A model generated the notes under the pieces. That model did no database searches. It saw only the letters and a program-made list of their open reading frames with translations, and was not told the origin of the DNA. The translations under genes and the position numbers were made by a program. Below are positions 42,480-55,182 of a stretch of DNA of 64,000 bases, piece by piece. Source of the stretch: ZC4RG30 sp049841155 (lineage in GTDB: Bacteria; Pseudomonadota; Gammaproteobacteria; Steroidobacterales; Steroidobacteraceae); contig JASGHI010000003.1 of the NCBI GenBank assembly GCA_049841155.1, forward strand, positions 744,001-808,000, given 5' to 3'. The stretch's first letter is position 1; every line of letters starts with the position of its first letter.

Positions 42480-43896
42480 AGCCGCCACCGCGGCCGGGCG
42501 CCGCGTCTACGTGCTCGACACCAACGTGCTGATGCACGACCCGGCGGCCATCTTCCGCTTCGAAGAACACGACATCTACCTGCCCATGGTCGTGCTCGAA
42601 GAGCTGGACCACAACAAGAAGGGCCTGTCGGAAGCGGCGCGCAACGTGCGCCAGGTGTCGCGCTTCCTCGACGACCTGATGCGCGATGCCGGCAAGGCCG
42701 ACATCGAGCGCGGCCTGCCCATCCCTTCGGCGCTGGGATTCAATGGCGGCACCGCCAAGGGCGAACCCAGCGGCCGGCTGTTCTTCCAGACGCGCATGCT
42801 CACCGGTAAGCTGCCGGCCGAGCTGCCCGGCACGGCCGCGGACAATGTCATCCTCGCGCAGACGCTGGCGCTGCAGGCCGAAATGCCGCGGGTGCGCGTC
42901 ACGCTGGTGTCCAAGGACATCAACCTGCGCATCAAGGCCGCCATCGTCGGCATCCACGCCGAGGACTACTACAGCGACCGCACCATCGACGACGTGGACC
43001 TGCTCGAGTCGGGCACGCGCGCGCTGCCGGCCGATTTCTGGGAGCGGCACGGCAAGGACATGCGCTCCGGCAAGGAGGGCGACCGCACCTGGTACGAGCT
43101 CGAAGGCCCGGCCGTGGCCGAGTGGCGCGTCAACGAATTCCTGTACGAGGACGCCGCCGAAGGCATCGAGGCCATCGTGCGCTCGGTGGCCGGCGACCAT
43201 GCCCGCCTGGAACTCACCCGCGACTACCGCAGCGACAAGCACAGCGTTTGGGGCATCACCGCCCGCAACCGCGAGCAGAACTTCGCATTGAACCTGCTGC
43301 AGGATCCGCTGATCGACCTGGTCACCATCCTCGGACCGGCAGGCACCGGCAAGACGCTGCTGACGCTTGCCGCGGGTCTTGCGCAGACGCTGGATGCGAA
43401 CCGCTTCGCCGAAATCATCATGACGCGCGTGACCATCCCGCTGGGCGAGGACATCGGCTTCCTGCCCGGCACCGAGGAGGAAAAGATGGAACCATGGATG
43501 GGTGCGCTGATGGACAACCTCGAAGTGCTCACGCAGAGCGCCGAAGGCGGCAACTGGGGCCGCGCCGCGACCCAGGACCTGCTGCGCAACCGCATCAAGA
43601 TCCGCTCCCTGAACTTCATGCGCGGCCGCACCTTCATGAACCGCTACGTGATCGTCGACGAGGCGCAGAACCTCACGCCCAAGCAGATGAAGGCGCTGCT
43701 CACGCGCGCCGGCCCCGGCACCAAGATGGTCTGCCTCGGCAACATCGCGCAGATCGACACGCCCTACCTCACCGAGACCACCTCCGGTCTCACCTACGTC
43801 GTGAACCGCTTCCGCGGCTGGCCGCATGCCGGGCACATCACCCTAAAGCGCGGCGAGCGCTCGCGGCTCGCGGACCAGGCCTCGGAGGTGCTGTAG
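42439..43896 (+). CDS. PhoH-like ATPase with N-terminal PIN domain
   Basis: 485 residues. The N-terminal PIN domain (about 20-160) has VYVLDTNVLMHDP, VVLEELDHNKKG and the acidic LVSKDINLR. The C-terminal PhoH domain (about 265-480) has Walker A GPAGTGKTLLTL, Walker B YVIVDEAQNLTPKQMK and an Arg finger near the end. PIN-PhoH (PhoH2/YlaK) proteins are RNA helicase/ribonucleases. Start at 42439 overlaps bcp; a later ATG is not supported by the PIN start. Confidence 0.93.
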   Translation: MPKTSSKSSARSTEAATAAGRRVYVLDTNVLMHDPAAIFRFEEHDIYLPMVVLEELDHNKKGLSEAARNVRQVSRFLDDLMRDAGKADIERGLPIPSALGFNGGTAKGEPSGRLFFQTRMLTGKLPAELPGTAADNVILAQTLALQAEMPRVRVTLVSKDINLRIKAAIVGIHAEDYYSDRTIDDVDLLESGTRALPADFWERHGKDMRSGKEGDRTWYELEGPAVAEWRVNEFLYEDAAEGIEAIVRSVAGDHARLELTRDYRSDKHSVWGITARNREQNFALNLLQDPLIDLVTILGPAGTGKTLLTLAAGLAQTLDANRFAEIIMTRVTIPLGEDIGFLPGTEEEKMEPWMGALMDNLEVLTQSAEGGNWGRAATQDLLRNRIKIRSLNFMRGRTFMNRYVIVDEAQNLTPKQMKALLTRAGPGTKMVCLGNIAQIDTPYLTETTSGLTYVVNRFRGWPHAGHITLKRGERSRLADQASEVL

Positions 43897-43996
43897 CCGG
43901 TCCGCGCCAGGGGGGCCACGTGGCCGGGCGGCGACATTTGACACCCGGGGCCGGACTGCGGAAACCTCCGGTGACGCCCATGGTCCAACACGCCAC

Positions 43997-45547
43997 ATGA
44001 GCTCCCGCAAATCCGCCTTTCTGCCTTCCCTGGTCTCGATCGCGCTGCTGGCGGCCCCTGCAGTCCATCCGCAGACCAATGGCCAGAGCAGCCCACCCGC
44101 CGGCAATGGCCCGGCGGAAGTGCCCCTGGGCCCGCCGCGCAGCGCCGCCGCCTCACTGCCGGACCTGGGCAGCGGCGCCAACGCCATGATCAACCGGCAG
44201 GACGAGTACCAGATCGGCCGGCTCATGATGCACAACCTGCGCGCCGAGAACATGCTGCTCGACGACCCCGAGGTCAACGCCTACCTGCAGAACCTGGGGT
44301 CGCGCATCGGCGTCGAGGCCCAGGATGGCGAGAGCCGCCTCACCTTCTTCGCAGTACGCGACCCTGCGATCAACGCCTTTGCCCTTCCCGGCGGATTCGT
44401 CGGGGTCAATACCGGCCTCATCCTGCTCACCAGCGCCGAGTCGGAGCTGGCCGGCGTGATGGCGCATGAAATCGGCCACGTGGTGCAGCGGCACATCGTC
44501 CGCGCCGTGCAGGCGCAGGGGCGCAGCAGCCTCACCACCATCGCCGCCATGCTGGGCGCCGTGCTGATCGGCGCGCTGTCGGGCAGCGCCGACGCCGCGC
44601 CCGGCCTCATCGCGCTCGCGCAGGGCGCCACCATGCAGCAGCAGATCAACTTCACGCGCATGGAGGAACAGGAGGCCGACCGCGTGGGCATCGGCTTCCT
44701 CGCGGCCGCCGGTTTCGATCCCAACGGCATGCCGGGATTCTTCAGCACCATGATGCGCGAACGCGGCGGCTCGACGGACCTGGTGCCGCGCCTGCTGCTC
44801 ACCCACCCGGTGGATTCTGTGCGCATCGCCGAGGCACGGGCCCGCATCGCGACGCTGCCGCCGGCCGTGCGCAAAGCGGATTCACCCGGCTACGAGTTCA
44901 TCCGCGAGCGGCTGCGCGTGCTGTCGGCCACGTCGGACAACGATCTGCGCGGTTACTACGAGAAATCGCGCGAGCGCGATCCGCAGCGGCTGTCGCTGCG
45001 CTACGGGGCGGCACTGGCCGAGCTGCGCTGGGGTTCGCCTGCGGCCGCCGTGCCGCTGCTGAAGAAGCTGCTGCAGAATGATCCCGGCATGCCGCTGCTG
45101 CAGTCCTCGCTCGCCCAGGCGCAGCTGGCCGCCGGCGACAAGGACGCGGCGCTGGCGACTTTCGAAGCCGCCCTTGCCCTCTCGCCACGCAACCTGCCGC
45201 TGTCGGTGCGCTACGCCGAAGCGTTGCTCACGCTCGGCCAGGGCGCAAGAGCCCATGCGCTGCTGCTCGACCTGTTCAACAATGTTGCGCCCTCCCCCGA
45301 ACAGATCCGCCTCATCGCGCTGGCGGCAAGCGCTGCGGGAGACACGGGCGACGCCTACTACTACATGTCCGAATACCACATCGCCAGCGGCGACCTGATG
45401 CTGGCCACCACCCAGCTGGACATGGCGCTGGCCGCGCCGGGCCTGACCGACGTGCAGCGCAAGCGCTTCCTCGCGCGGCGCAACGAGATCCGCGACGTGC
45501 TGCGTGAACAGCGTGGCGCACGCCCCATGCAACAGCCGCAGGGCTGA
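43997..45547 (+). CDS. bepA: Outer-membrane assembly chaperone/metalloprotease BepA
   Basis: 516 residues. Signal peptide (SLVSIALLAAPAVHPQ), M48 zinc protease domain (about 60-300) with VMAHEIGHVVQRH and the downstream Glu in MEEQEADRVGIGFL, and a TPR region (about 310-500). BepA degrades or repairs stalled LptD and interacts with the BAM complex in the periplasm. Length and domain order match YfgC/BepA. Confidence 0.93.
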   Translation: MSSRKSAFLPSLVSIALLAAPAVHPQTNGQSSPPAGNGPAEVPLGPPRSAAASLPDLGSGANAMINRQDEYQIGRLMMHNLRAENMLLDDPEVNAYLQNLGSRIGVEAQDGESRLTFFAVRDPAINAFALPGGFVGVNTGLILLTSAESELAGVMAHEIGHVVQRHIVRAVQAQGRSSLTTIAAMLGAVLIGALSGSADAAPGLIALAQGATMQQQINFTRMEEQEADRVGIGFLAAAGFDPNGMPGFFSTMMRERGGSTDLVPRLLLTHPVDSVRIAEARARIATLPPAVRKADSPGYEFIRERLRVLSATSDNDLRGYYEKSRERDPQRLSLRYGAALAELRWGSPAAAVPLLKKLLQNDPGMPLLQSSLAQAQLAAGDKDAALATFEAALALSPRNLPLSVRYAEALLTLGQGARAHALLLDLFNNVAPSPEQIRLIALAASAAGDTGDAYYYMSEYHIASGDLMLATTQLDMALAAPGLTDVQRKRFLARRNEIRDVLREQRGARPMQQPQG

Positions 45548-45559
45548 TAAAATATCTGG

Positions 45560-46300
45560 ATGTCACCCTTGCGTACTGCCTTTGCCGGCCTTGCCGCCGC
45601 CCTGCTGCTGACCGGTTGCGCTGCACTGCCTCCGGGCGAACGCGATCCGCGCGACCGCTTCGAGCGCATGAACCGCTCGGTCTACCGCTTCAACGACGCA
45701 CTGGACCGCGGCATCGCCAAGCCCGTGGCCACGGCCTACGTCAAGGTCACGCCGCAACCGATCCGCACCGGCGTGAGCAATTTCTTCGCCAATCTCACCT
45801 ACCCGGCCACCATGGCCAACGACCTGCTGCAGGGCAAATTGCGGCACTTCGCGCGTGACACCACCCGCTTCGTCGTCAACACCACCCTCGGCATCGGCGG
45901 CCTGTTCGATCCGGCAACCAGGATGAAGCTCGCCGCGCACAAGGAGGATTTCGGCCAGACGCTGGGCCGCTGGGGCGTACCCGCCGGACCCTACCTCGTG
46001 CTGCCCATTCTCGGCTCCTCGACGGTGCGCGACAGCTTCGGGGATCTGGCCGACGAATTCGTCGACGCCAAGAACTACATCAAGGACCAGCGGGTGCGCT
46101 ACGGCCTGTGGGCCCTGGACATGGTGGACCGGCGCGCCGGACTGCTGTCGGCCGGCAATGTCCTGGAGAAGTCCTACGATCCCTATGTCTTCATCCGCAA
46201 CGCCTATCTGGAACGGCGCGCGTATCTGATCAGGGATGGAGTCACCACCGGCGACGAGGTGGAGATCATCGATACCGGAGACGACAGCGCCGGCGAGTAG
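45560..46300 (+). CDS. mlaA: MlaA phospholipid-removal lipoprotein (VacJ)
   Basis: 246 residues with lipobox LLLTGCAAL (Cys 20). MlaA block: DRFERMNRSVYRFNDALDR, VSNFFANLTYPATMANDLLQ, FVVNTTLGIGGLFDPATRM and WGVPAGPYLVLPILGSSTVRD. It forms a ring in the outer leaflet that passes mislocalised phospholipids to MlaC. It is 12 bases after bepA and convergent with the rest of the mla genes. Confidence 0.95.
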   Translation: MSPLRTAFAGLAAALLLTGCAALPPGERDPRDRFERMNRSVYRFNDALDRGIAKPVATAYVKVTPQPIRTGVSNFFANLTYPATMANDLLQGKLRHFARDTTRFVVNTTLGIGGLFDPATRMKLAAHKEDFGQTLGRWGVPAGPYLVLPILGSSTVRDSFGDLADEFVDAKNYIKDQRVRYGLWALDMVDRRAGLLSAGNVLEKSYDPYVFIRNAYLERRAYLIRDGVTTGDEVEIIDTGDDSAGE

Positions 46301-46324
46301 CCGTCGGAACGTCCGGCGGCACCT

Positions 46325-46621
46325 TTACACGTCGAGCAGCGACTGGGCCTCGGTCAGGCGCGCTAGCGCCTGCAGGCGCTCCGGCACCCCCTGGAACCGC
46401 AACGTACCGCCGGCGCGCTCCCGTGCCGCGCGCCAGGCGACCAGCAGCGCCAGGCCCGCGCTGTCGGCCGCCGTCACCGCGGAAAGATCCGCGCTCTGCG
46501 CCGACTTCAGCCAGCCGCCGGAAGCGAGCCCCTGCCACACCTGGGCCACCGAGGCAAAATCCAGCGCGCCGGCCAGCACGCAGCGCCCGTCGCTGCCGTC
46601 GATGCGCGCCGCTTCGGCCAT
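46325..46621 (-). CDS. mlaB: STAS-domain protein MlaB
   Basis: 98-residue STAS domain: ARIDGSDGRCVLAGALDF, then SADLSAVTAADSAGLALLVAW, with the central Ser/Thr turn typical of the fold. In the Mla complex MlaB regulates the ATPase MlaF. Its ATG overlaps the mlaC stop (TAATG). Confidence 0.88.
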   Translation of the reverse strand: MAEAARIDGSDGRCVLAGALDFASVAQVWQGLASGGWLKSAQSADLSAVTAADSAGLALLVAWRAARERAGGTLRFQGVPERLQALARLTEAQSLLDV

Positions 46622-47280
46622 TACTGCGGCGCCTTGGCCACGCCCGAAGTTTCCAGCCGCTGCAGCAGCGCATTGAGCCCCTTCTGCTGGATCTCGAGGC
46701 CAAAATCCTCGCGGAAGCTCTTCACGTAGCTGATGCCTTCTATCACAACGTCCCAGACCTTCCATTCGCCCGAATCCAGCTTGCGCAGGCTGTAGTTCAC
46801 GGCCACTGCGGCGCCGTTGCTGCGCTTGATCTCGCTGCGCACGCTGGCACGCGGCGCGGCCGGATCGCCCTGGAACGGCAGCACGCGCATGCGGTCGCCG
46901 GTGAAATCCAGCAGCGCATCGCCGTAGGTGGTGAGCAGCGACTTGTAGAACGCGGCGACGAAGCGCTTGCGCTGCTCCGGCGTGGCAGTGCGCCAGTTCG
47001 TGCCCAGCACCTGCTGTGCCGCGAAGGTCACGTCCACATGCGGCAGGAAGACCTCATCGATGACCTTGTACAGGCCGGAGATGTCCTTGCGGTACTGCGC
47101 GCGGTTGGCATCCAGGTCCGCAAGCAGCGCCTTGGAGCTGGTCTCGATCAGCGCCTGCGGCGAGCTGGTGTCGATGGTGGGGGTTGCCGCAGCGGCCGGC
47201 CGTGACACGAAACCCAGCAGCGCGGCTCCCGCCAGAATCGCTGCCGCAACTGAACGCCGACTGAACAGGGTCATGCTCAC
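46621..47280 (-). CDS. mlaC: Periplasmic phospholipid carrier MlaC
   Basis: 219 residues. Signal peptide ends at RPAAAATPT. Core of the toluene-tolerance Ttg2/MlaC family: FLPHVDVTFAAQQVLGTNWR, TPEQRKRFVAAFYKSLLTTY and KVWDVVIEGISYVKSFREDF. GTG at 47280 overlaps the mlaD TGA (GTGA); an ATG two codons later is the alternative, GGAGG being placed between the optimal distances. Confidence 0.93.
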   Translation of the reverse strand: MSMTLFSRRSVAAAILAGAALLGFVSRPAAAATPTIDTSSPQALIETSSKALLADLDANRAQYRKDISGLYKVIDEVFLPHVDVTFAAQQVLGTNWRTATPEQRKRFVAAFYKSLLTTYGDALLDFTGDRMRVLPFQGDPAAPRASVRSEIKRSNGAAVAVNYSLRKLDSGEWKVWDVVIEGISYVKSFREDFGLEIQQKGLNALLQRLETSGVAKAPQ

Positions 47281-47771
47281 TTCTCCTCCGAACTTCCCGA
47301 AGACCCGCGGCCCGCGAATGCCGAGAACAGGCGGTTGACCAGCTTCTCCAGCACCATCGCCGACTGCGTGTTGTCGATTTGACTGCCGGCGGCCAGATAG
47401 GTTTCCGACCCGCCCGCGTCGATGCCTACATACTTGGCGCCCAGCAGGCCCGCGGTCTCGATGTTGGCCCAGCTGTCGTCGGGGATCCGGTCGTAGGTGC
47501 TGTCGATGGACAGGGTCACCACGGCCTTGTAGTCGCTGGAATCAAAGCGCACGGCGGTGACGCGCCCGATCTTGACCCCGGCCATGCTCACCGGCGCACC
47601 GGCCTGCAGGTCGCCCACATTGTCGAAACGGGCGGTCACTGCAAACCCCTTGGCCTGCCCCAGCACACCGACCTTGCTGCCGGGCAGCTGCGTGGTGAGG
47701 AAAGCCAGCGCAAAGAACCCGAGCAGCACGAAGAGGCCCGTGCCGATTTCCAGACTGCGTCCGTTTTTCAT
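47277..47771 (-). CDS. mlaD: MCE-domain protein MlaD
   Basis: 164 residues. One N-terminal membrane helix (GLFVLLGFFALAFLTTQL) and a single MCE domain (about 40-125) with GLQAG-type features: VGDLQAGAPVSMAGVKIGRV and AGLLGAKYVGIDAGGSE. Forms the hexameric lipid-binding ring at the inner membrane. 28 bases after mlaE. Confidence 0.95.
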   Translation of the reverse strand: MKNGRSLEIGTGLFVLLGFFALAFLTTQLPGSKVGVLGQAKGFAVTARFDNVGDLQAGAPVSMAGVKIGRVTAVRFDSSDYKAVVTLSIDSTYDRIPDDSWANIETAGLLGAKYVGIDAGGSETYLAAGSQIDNTQSAMVLEKLVNRLFSAFAGRGSSGSSEEK

Positions 47772-47799
47772 GCCTTTTGCTCCGCCTGCGAATGCCGCC

Positions 47800-48537
47800 T
47801 CACAGGAAGGCGGCTGTCAACATGTAGTCGAATACCAGCACCAGCACCGACGAGGCGATCACCGTGCGCGTCGTGGCAAGGCCCACGCCCTCGGCCGTCG
47901 GCTCCGCATGGAAGCCCTGGTACACGGCCATCAGCGTGCAGACCACGCCGAACACCAGGCTCTTGACGATGCCCTCGGTGACGTCGCCCAGATCCACCTG
48001 GTTCTGCATCTGCGACCAGAAAGTGCCCGCATCCACGCCCATCACCTGCACGCCGATCAGCTGCGTGCCGAAAATGCCGAGGATGTTGAAAATGGCCACC
48101 AGCAGCGGCATGGCGATCACGCCGCCGAGGAAACGCGGCGCCACCACGTGGCGCATCGGATCCACCGCCATCACCTGCATGGCCGTGAGCTGGTCGGTGG
48201 CCCGCATCAGGCCGATTTCCGAAGCCAGCGAGGTGCCTGCACGCCCCGCGAACAGCAGCGCCGTGAGCACCGGTCCCAGTTCCTTCAGCAGCGCCAGGCC
48301 CGCGGCCACGCCCAGTGCCGACTCGCTGCCGAAGCGCGACAGCATGTCCGCAAAGGCCAGCCCCATGATCATGCCCACCACCAGGCCGCAGAGCATGATG
48401 ATGATCAGCGAGCGGGCGCCGCTGTTGTAGACCTGACGCACGATGAGCCCGGGCCGGGACAGCGCCGGCAGGCAGGCGCCCAGCACGCGCAGGAAGAACA
48501 GCGTCACCGCACCGATGCTGCGCAGTGCCGCGTTCAT
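47800..48537 (-). CDS. mlaE: Phospholipid ABC transporter permease MlaE
   Basis: 245 residues with five to six helices and family motifs SLIIIMLCGLVVGMIMGLA, LGPVLTALLFAGRAGTSLASE and EIGLMRATDQLTAMQVMAV. Overlaps the mlaF stop by 4 bases (ATGA). Confidence 0.96.
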   Translation of the reverse strand: MNAALRSIGAVTLFFLRVLGACLPALSRPGLIVRQVYNSGARSLIIIMLCGLVVGMIMGLAFADMLSRFGSESALGVAAGLALLKELGPVLTALLFAGRAGTSLASEIGLMRATDQLTAMQVMAVDPMRHVVAPRFLGGVIAMPLLVAIFNILGIFGTQLIGVQVMGVDAGTFWSQMQNQVDLGDVTEGIVKSLVFGVVCTLMAVYQGFHAEPTAEGVGLATTRTVIASSVLVLVFDYMLTAAFL

Positions 48538-49388
48538 CGTCCCGCCACCCGCGCCAGGTCCGCGCCATCGAGCAGCGCGGCGCAGTAGTCCGACGCCGGA
48601 TAGTGGAAGGACACCGGACCTTCGGCGCTGCCCTGCATGAACTGCCGCACGGCCGGATCGGCGCTGGCGTTGAGTTCGGCCGTGGTGCCGCGCGCCACCG
48701 CACGGCCGCCGGCCAGCAGGTAGCTGTAGTCAGCGATACTGCCCACTTCGGCGACGTCATGCGACACCACGATGCTGGTGATGCCGAGCGCATCGTTCAG
48801 GCGGCGGATGAGGCGCACGATGATGCCCATCGATATCGGATCCAGGCCCACGAAGGGCTCGTCGTAGATGAGGATCTCCGGATCCATGACGATGGCGCGC
48901 GCCAGCGCCACACGGCGCGCCATGCCGCCGGAGAGTTCCTGCGGCATGAGCTTCTCGGCGCCGCGCAGGCCCACCGCCTCGAGCTTCATCAACACCAGCC
49001 GCCGCAGCACCGGCTCGGGCAACCGCGCGTTCTCGCGCACCGGAAAGGCCACGTTCTCGAACACGTCGAGGTCGGTGAGCAGCGCGCCGTTCTGGAACAG
49101 CACGCCCATGCGCCGGCGCAGCGCAAACAACTCCGGCCGCCGCAGCGAAGCCACGTCCTCGCCCAGCACCGTGACCGTGCCCGCCTCCGCCCGGATCTGG
49201 CCCGTGAGCAGCCGCAGCAAAGTGGTTTTGCCCGTGCCGCTGGGGCCCATCACGGCGGTGATGCTGCCACGGGCAACCTTCAGGTCCAGCCCGTCGAAGA
49301 TCCTGCGCGTGCCGACCGAGTACAGCGCATTGCGCACATCCACGATCAGGCTGGCGGGGGAATCAGCAGTCGCGTTCAGGGCGTTCAT
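48534..49388 (-). CDS. mlaF: Phospholipid ABC transporter ATP-binding protein MlaF
   Basis: 284 residues from the ATG at 49388. Walker A GPSGTGKTTLLRLL, Q-loop GVLFQNGALLTDL, signature LSGGMARRVALARA, Walker B ILIYDEPFVGLDP and switch VVSHDVAEV are complete. First gene of mlaFEDCB. Divergent from the suf operon with 120 bases between starts. Confidence 0.96.
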   Translation of the reverse strand: MNALNATADSPASLIVDVRNALYSVGTRRIFDGLDLKVARGSITAVMGPSGTGKTTLLRLLTGQIRAEAGTVTVLGEDVASLRRPELFALRRRMGVLFQNGALLTDLDVFENVAFPVRENARLPEPVLRRLVLMKLEAVGLRGAEKLMPQELSGGMARRVALARAIVMDPEILIYDEPFVGLDPISMGIIVRLIRRLNDALGITSIVVSHDVAEVGSIADYSYLLAGGRAVARGTTAELNASADPAVRQFMQGSAEGPVSFHYPASDYCAALLDGADLARVAGR

Positions 49389-49446
49389 TCCAGGGAAGCC
49401 AGCCCCTCGAGGCCTGGGAAAGGCCGGCGATGATAGCAAACAGCAA

Positions 49447-49480
49447 TTGGTTCGGCAGGCAATCCGGACTAGAATAGTCC
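49447..49480 (+). promoter_or_regulatory. suf operon promoter with overlapping palindromic operator
   Basis: TTGGTT (49447-49452) and TAGAAT (49470-49475) are separated by exactly 17 bases, a good sigma-70 promoter. GGACTA-GAA-TAGTCC (49466-49480) is a perfect 6-3-6 palindrome covering the -10 hexamer. The first gene downstream encodes an Rrf2-type Fe-S regulator, so autorepression is the natural reading. Confidence 0.75.
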
Positions 49481-49508
49481 TGTTTCCAGATTTCCAGCCG
49501 GATTGTCC

Positions 49509-49978
49509 GTGCTCCGCATCAGCAAGCTCACCGATTACGCCACTGTCATCCTCGCCCGCCTGGCCTGCGGGGAGGGGCAACGGCACACTGCGGCGGGCCT
49601 GGCCCGGGACAGCGGCCTTGCGGCCCCGACCGTCAGCAAGCTGCTCAAGCAGCTGCATCATGCGGGCCTGGTCGAATCCACACGCGGCCTGCGCGGCGGG
49701 TACCGCCTCGCCCGCCCGGCGCGCGAAATCAGCGCTGCCGCCATTCTCGATGCGCTGGAAGGCCCGCTGGCGCTGACTGAATGCGCCACCAGCACCGGCC
49801 AGTGCGAGATCCGCGCCAGCTGTGTGGTGGGCGGCAGCTGGCAGCGCATCAACCTTGCCATCCGCCAGTCCCTGGAGGAAGTCACCCTCGCGGAACTGGC
49901 CGGTCTTGAAAACAATCCACGCCATTTCGCACTCTTCGACGTGCGGCTGCGCAATGGCGTCGCCGGAGGAGTTGCACG

Positions 49979-49982
<4 letters not shown>
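49509..49982 (+). CDS. SUF system Fe-S cluster assembly regulator (Rrf2 family)
   Basis: 157 residues from the GTG at 49509, giving the family opening MLRISKLTDYATVILA. Winged helix 1-70 (SGLAAPTVSKLLKQLHHAGL, then STRGLRGGYRLA). Three Cys in ECATSTGQCEIRASC are the likely Fe-S cluster ligands. It overlaps sufB by 4 bases (ATGA) and heads the operon, as do related regulators in Xanthomonas and Pseudomonas relatives. Likely senses Fe-S status and represses its own promoter. Confidence 0.92.
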
Positions 49983-51423
<1,441 letters not shown>

Positions 51424-51427
<4 letters not shown>

Positions 51428-52185
51428 ACTCTGCCCTGCTCGAAATCCACAACCTGCACGTGAAGGTCGGCGACCGCGAAGTGCTGCACGGCATCGACCT
51501 TGCCGTGCCCGCCGGCGAAGTGCACGCCATCATGGGCCCCAATGGTTCGGGCAAGAGCTCGCTCGCCCATGTGCTGGCCGGCAAGCCGGGTTATGAAGTG
51601 ACCGCGGGCAGCGTGCACTACGACGGGCGCGATCTGCTGGCATTACCCCCCGAAGAACGCGCCCGCGCCGGGGTCTTCTTGGGTTTCCAGTATCCGGTGG
51701 AAATCCCCGGCGTGAACAACGCCTACCTGCTGCGCGCCGCGCTCAATGCCGCGCGGCGCGAGCGCGGCGAGCCGGAGATCGACGCCTTCGACTTCCTGAA
51801 CCTGGTGAAGGAGCGCATGCAGCGCATGCGCATGGACGAGTCCTTCATGTCGCGCGGCGTCAACGAAGGGTTCTCCGGCGGCGAAAAGAAGCGCAACGAG
51901 ATCCTGCAGATGCTGGTGCTGGAGCCGCGGCTCGCCGTGCTCGACGAATCCGACTCCGGGCTCGACATCGACGCCCTGAAGATCGTCGCCGAGGGCATCA
52001 ACAGCCTGCGCGGGCCCACGCGTTCCATCGTGCTGGTCACCCACTACCAGCGGCTGCTGGACCATGTCCAGCCGGATCATGTGCACGTGCTCGCGCGGGG
52101 CCGCATCCTCAGGAGCGGCGGACCCGACCTTGCGCGTGAGCTGGAGCAGCGCGGCTACGACTGGCTGCTCGAAGAGGCGGCATGA
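51424..52185 (+). CDS. sufC: Fe-S assembly ATPase SufC
   Basis: 253 residues from the ATG at 51424, overlapping the sufB stop. Walker A GPNGSGKSSLAHVLAG, signature GFSGGEKKRNEILQM, Walker B LAVLDESDSGLDIDAL and switch LVTHYQRLL are diagnostic of SufC. Confidence 0.97.
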
Positions 52186-53461
52186 GCGACGAACCGGCAA
52201 GCAGCCAGGGCGCATGGGAAAAGCATCTGCGCACGGCCATCATGCAGTCCGCGCCGCTGCTGGACGCGAAGACGCTGCCGGTGGATGCACGCAGCCGCGC
52301 CATCGAGAAGGCGCTGGCCGCGGGGCTGCCCGGGCTGCGCAGCGATACCTGGCGCTATTCAGACCTGCGCTACCTCGCCTCGGTGCCGCTGGCGCCGCTG
52401 CCGCTGGCGCCGGCCGACATACCCGAGGCCACCGAACTGCCCGAACGGCTGGAAGGCTTCACGCGCCTGGTGTTCGCCAATGGCCGCTACATCGAGGATC
52501 TGTCCGACCGCTGCCCGGAACTGCTGCGGCGTTCCGCCGCGCTGCTGCCGGAACGCACGCTGCATGAGCGCTTCGGGTGGCTCAACGACGCCTTCGCCAC
52601 GGACGTGGCCCGCCTGGTCGTGGGCAGCGAGCGCCGCATCGAGCTGCTGTTCGTCACTACTGACAGCATCGACGCGCAGTCCTTCTATCCGCGGCTGGAA
52701 GTCACTCTCGAAGCCGGCGCCGCCCTCACGCTGGTGGAACGGCATCTGGGAACGGCATCGCCCTCCTCGGTGGTCAATGCCGCGGTGCAGGTATTCGCCG
52801 CGCGCGGCAGCCACTGCCGCCACCTGCGCTGGCAGCAGCTGGCCAGCAACGCCCGCCTGCTCGACACGCTGCAGATCGCGCTGGACCAGGACAGCACCTA
52901 TGAGCTTGCGCAGCTTGCCCTCGGCGCGCAGTCGGCGCGCAGTTCGGTGCGGGCGGCGCTGTTCGGCGCCGGCGCCCGGCTCGCCATCAGCGGCGTGAGT
53001 CTCGGCGCGGATCGCCGCCGCTGCGACACTTCGCTGCGGGTCGACCACATCGCCCCGCACACGGTGAGCGACCAGATTTTCCGCGCACTGGCGAATGAGC
53101 GGGCGCGCATTGCCTGCGCCAGCCGCGTGGAAGTGCTTGCCGGCGCCCGCGGCGCCTCCTCCACGCAGTCATTGCGCGGCCTGCTCGGCGCCGGCAGCGC
53201 GGAGATCGACCTGCGCCCGCAGCTGGAGATCCACACCGACGAGGTCAAGGCCACGCACGGCGCCACCACCGGCGCGCTGGACGCCAATACGCTGTTCTAC
53301 CTGCTGTCGCGCGGCCTGGAACCGGCCACGGCCCGCCAGCTGCTGGAATGGGCATTCCTGGAGGATGCGATTTCACGCATCGGCGATGCCACGCTGCGGC
53401 GTCTCACCGAACGCGCAGTGCTGGGCCAGCTGGGCAACACCGCTGCCAGCGAGGCCCTGCA

Positions 53462-53465
<4 letters not shown>
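52182..53465 (+). CDS. sufD: Fe-S assembly protein SufD
   Basis: 427 residues. DTWRYSDLRYLASVPL in the N-terminal part, the core beta-helix, and the C-terminal TLFYLLSRGLEPATARQLLE with AFLEDAISRIGDATLR typical of SufD. The His near LEIHTDEVKATHGATTGALD is the conserved interface residue. Overlaps sufC by 4 bases. Confidence 0.96.
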
Positions 53466-54717
<1,252 letters not shown>

Positions 54718-54718
<1 letters not shown>

Positions 54719-55179
54719 TGGAACTCACCGACCTCTACCGCGAAGTGATCCTCGATCACAACCGTCACCCGCGCAACTTCGGCCGGCTGGATCCTGCCGA
54801 CGGCCATGCCGACGGCCACAACCCCCTGTGCGGCGACCGCCTTGCCATCACGGTGCGCAACGCCGGCGACCGCCTGCAAGATCTGCGCTTCGAGGGCAAT
54901 GGCTGCGCCATTTCCATGGCCTCGGCCTCGCTGATGACCGAGGCCGTCAAGGGCCTGAGCCACGCCGAGGTCGATGCGCTGTTCGCCCGCATGCACGCGA
55001 TGCTGACCGGCAGCGCAGCACCGGCAGCGGACCTTGGCAAGCTCGCCGCGCTGGCGGGCGTGCGCGAGTTCCCCGTGCGCGTGAAGTGCGCCAGCCTGTG
55101 CTGGCATACCCTGCAGGCCGCGCTGGCCGACGCTGCGTCCGGCCATGCCGCGCCCGCTGCGCCGGTATCCACCGAGTAA
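54718..55179 (+). CDS. sufU: SufU-type sulfur transfer/scaffold protein
   Basis: 153 residues. NifU-like fold: YREVILDHNRHPRNFGRL, first Cys and Asp in HNPLCGDRL, second Cys in FEGNGCAISMASASLM, third in VKCASLCWHTL. A SufU-type insertion is present between the second and third Cys. This replaces SufE as the SufS partner. The gene overlaps sufS by one base. Confidence 0.95.
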
Positions 55180-55182
55180 GCC

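Noticed and set aside
43914..43925. GGCCACGTGGCC palindrome between the phoH-like gene and bepA
   Set aside because: Twelve-base GC palindromes are expected by chance at this base composition and no T-run or promoter context supports a role.
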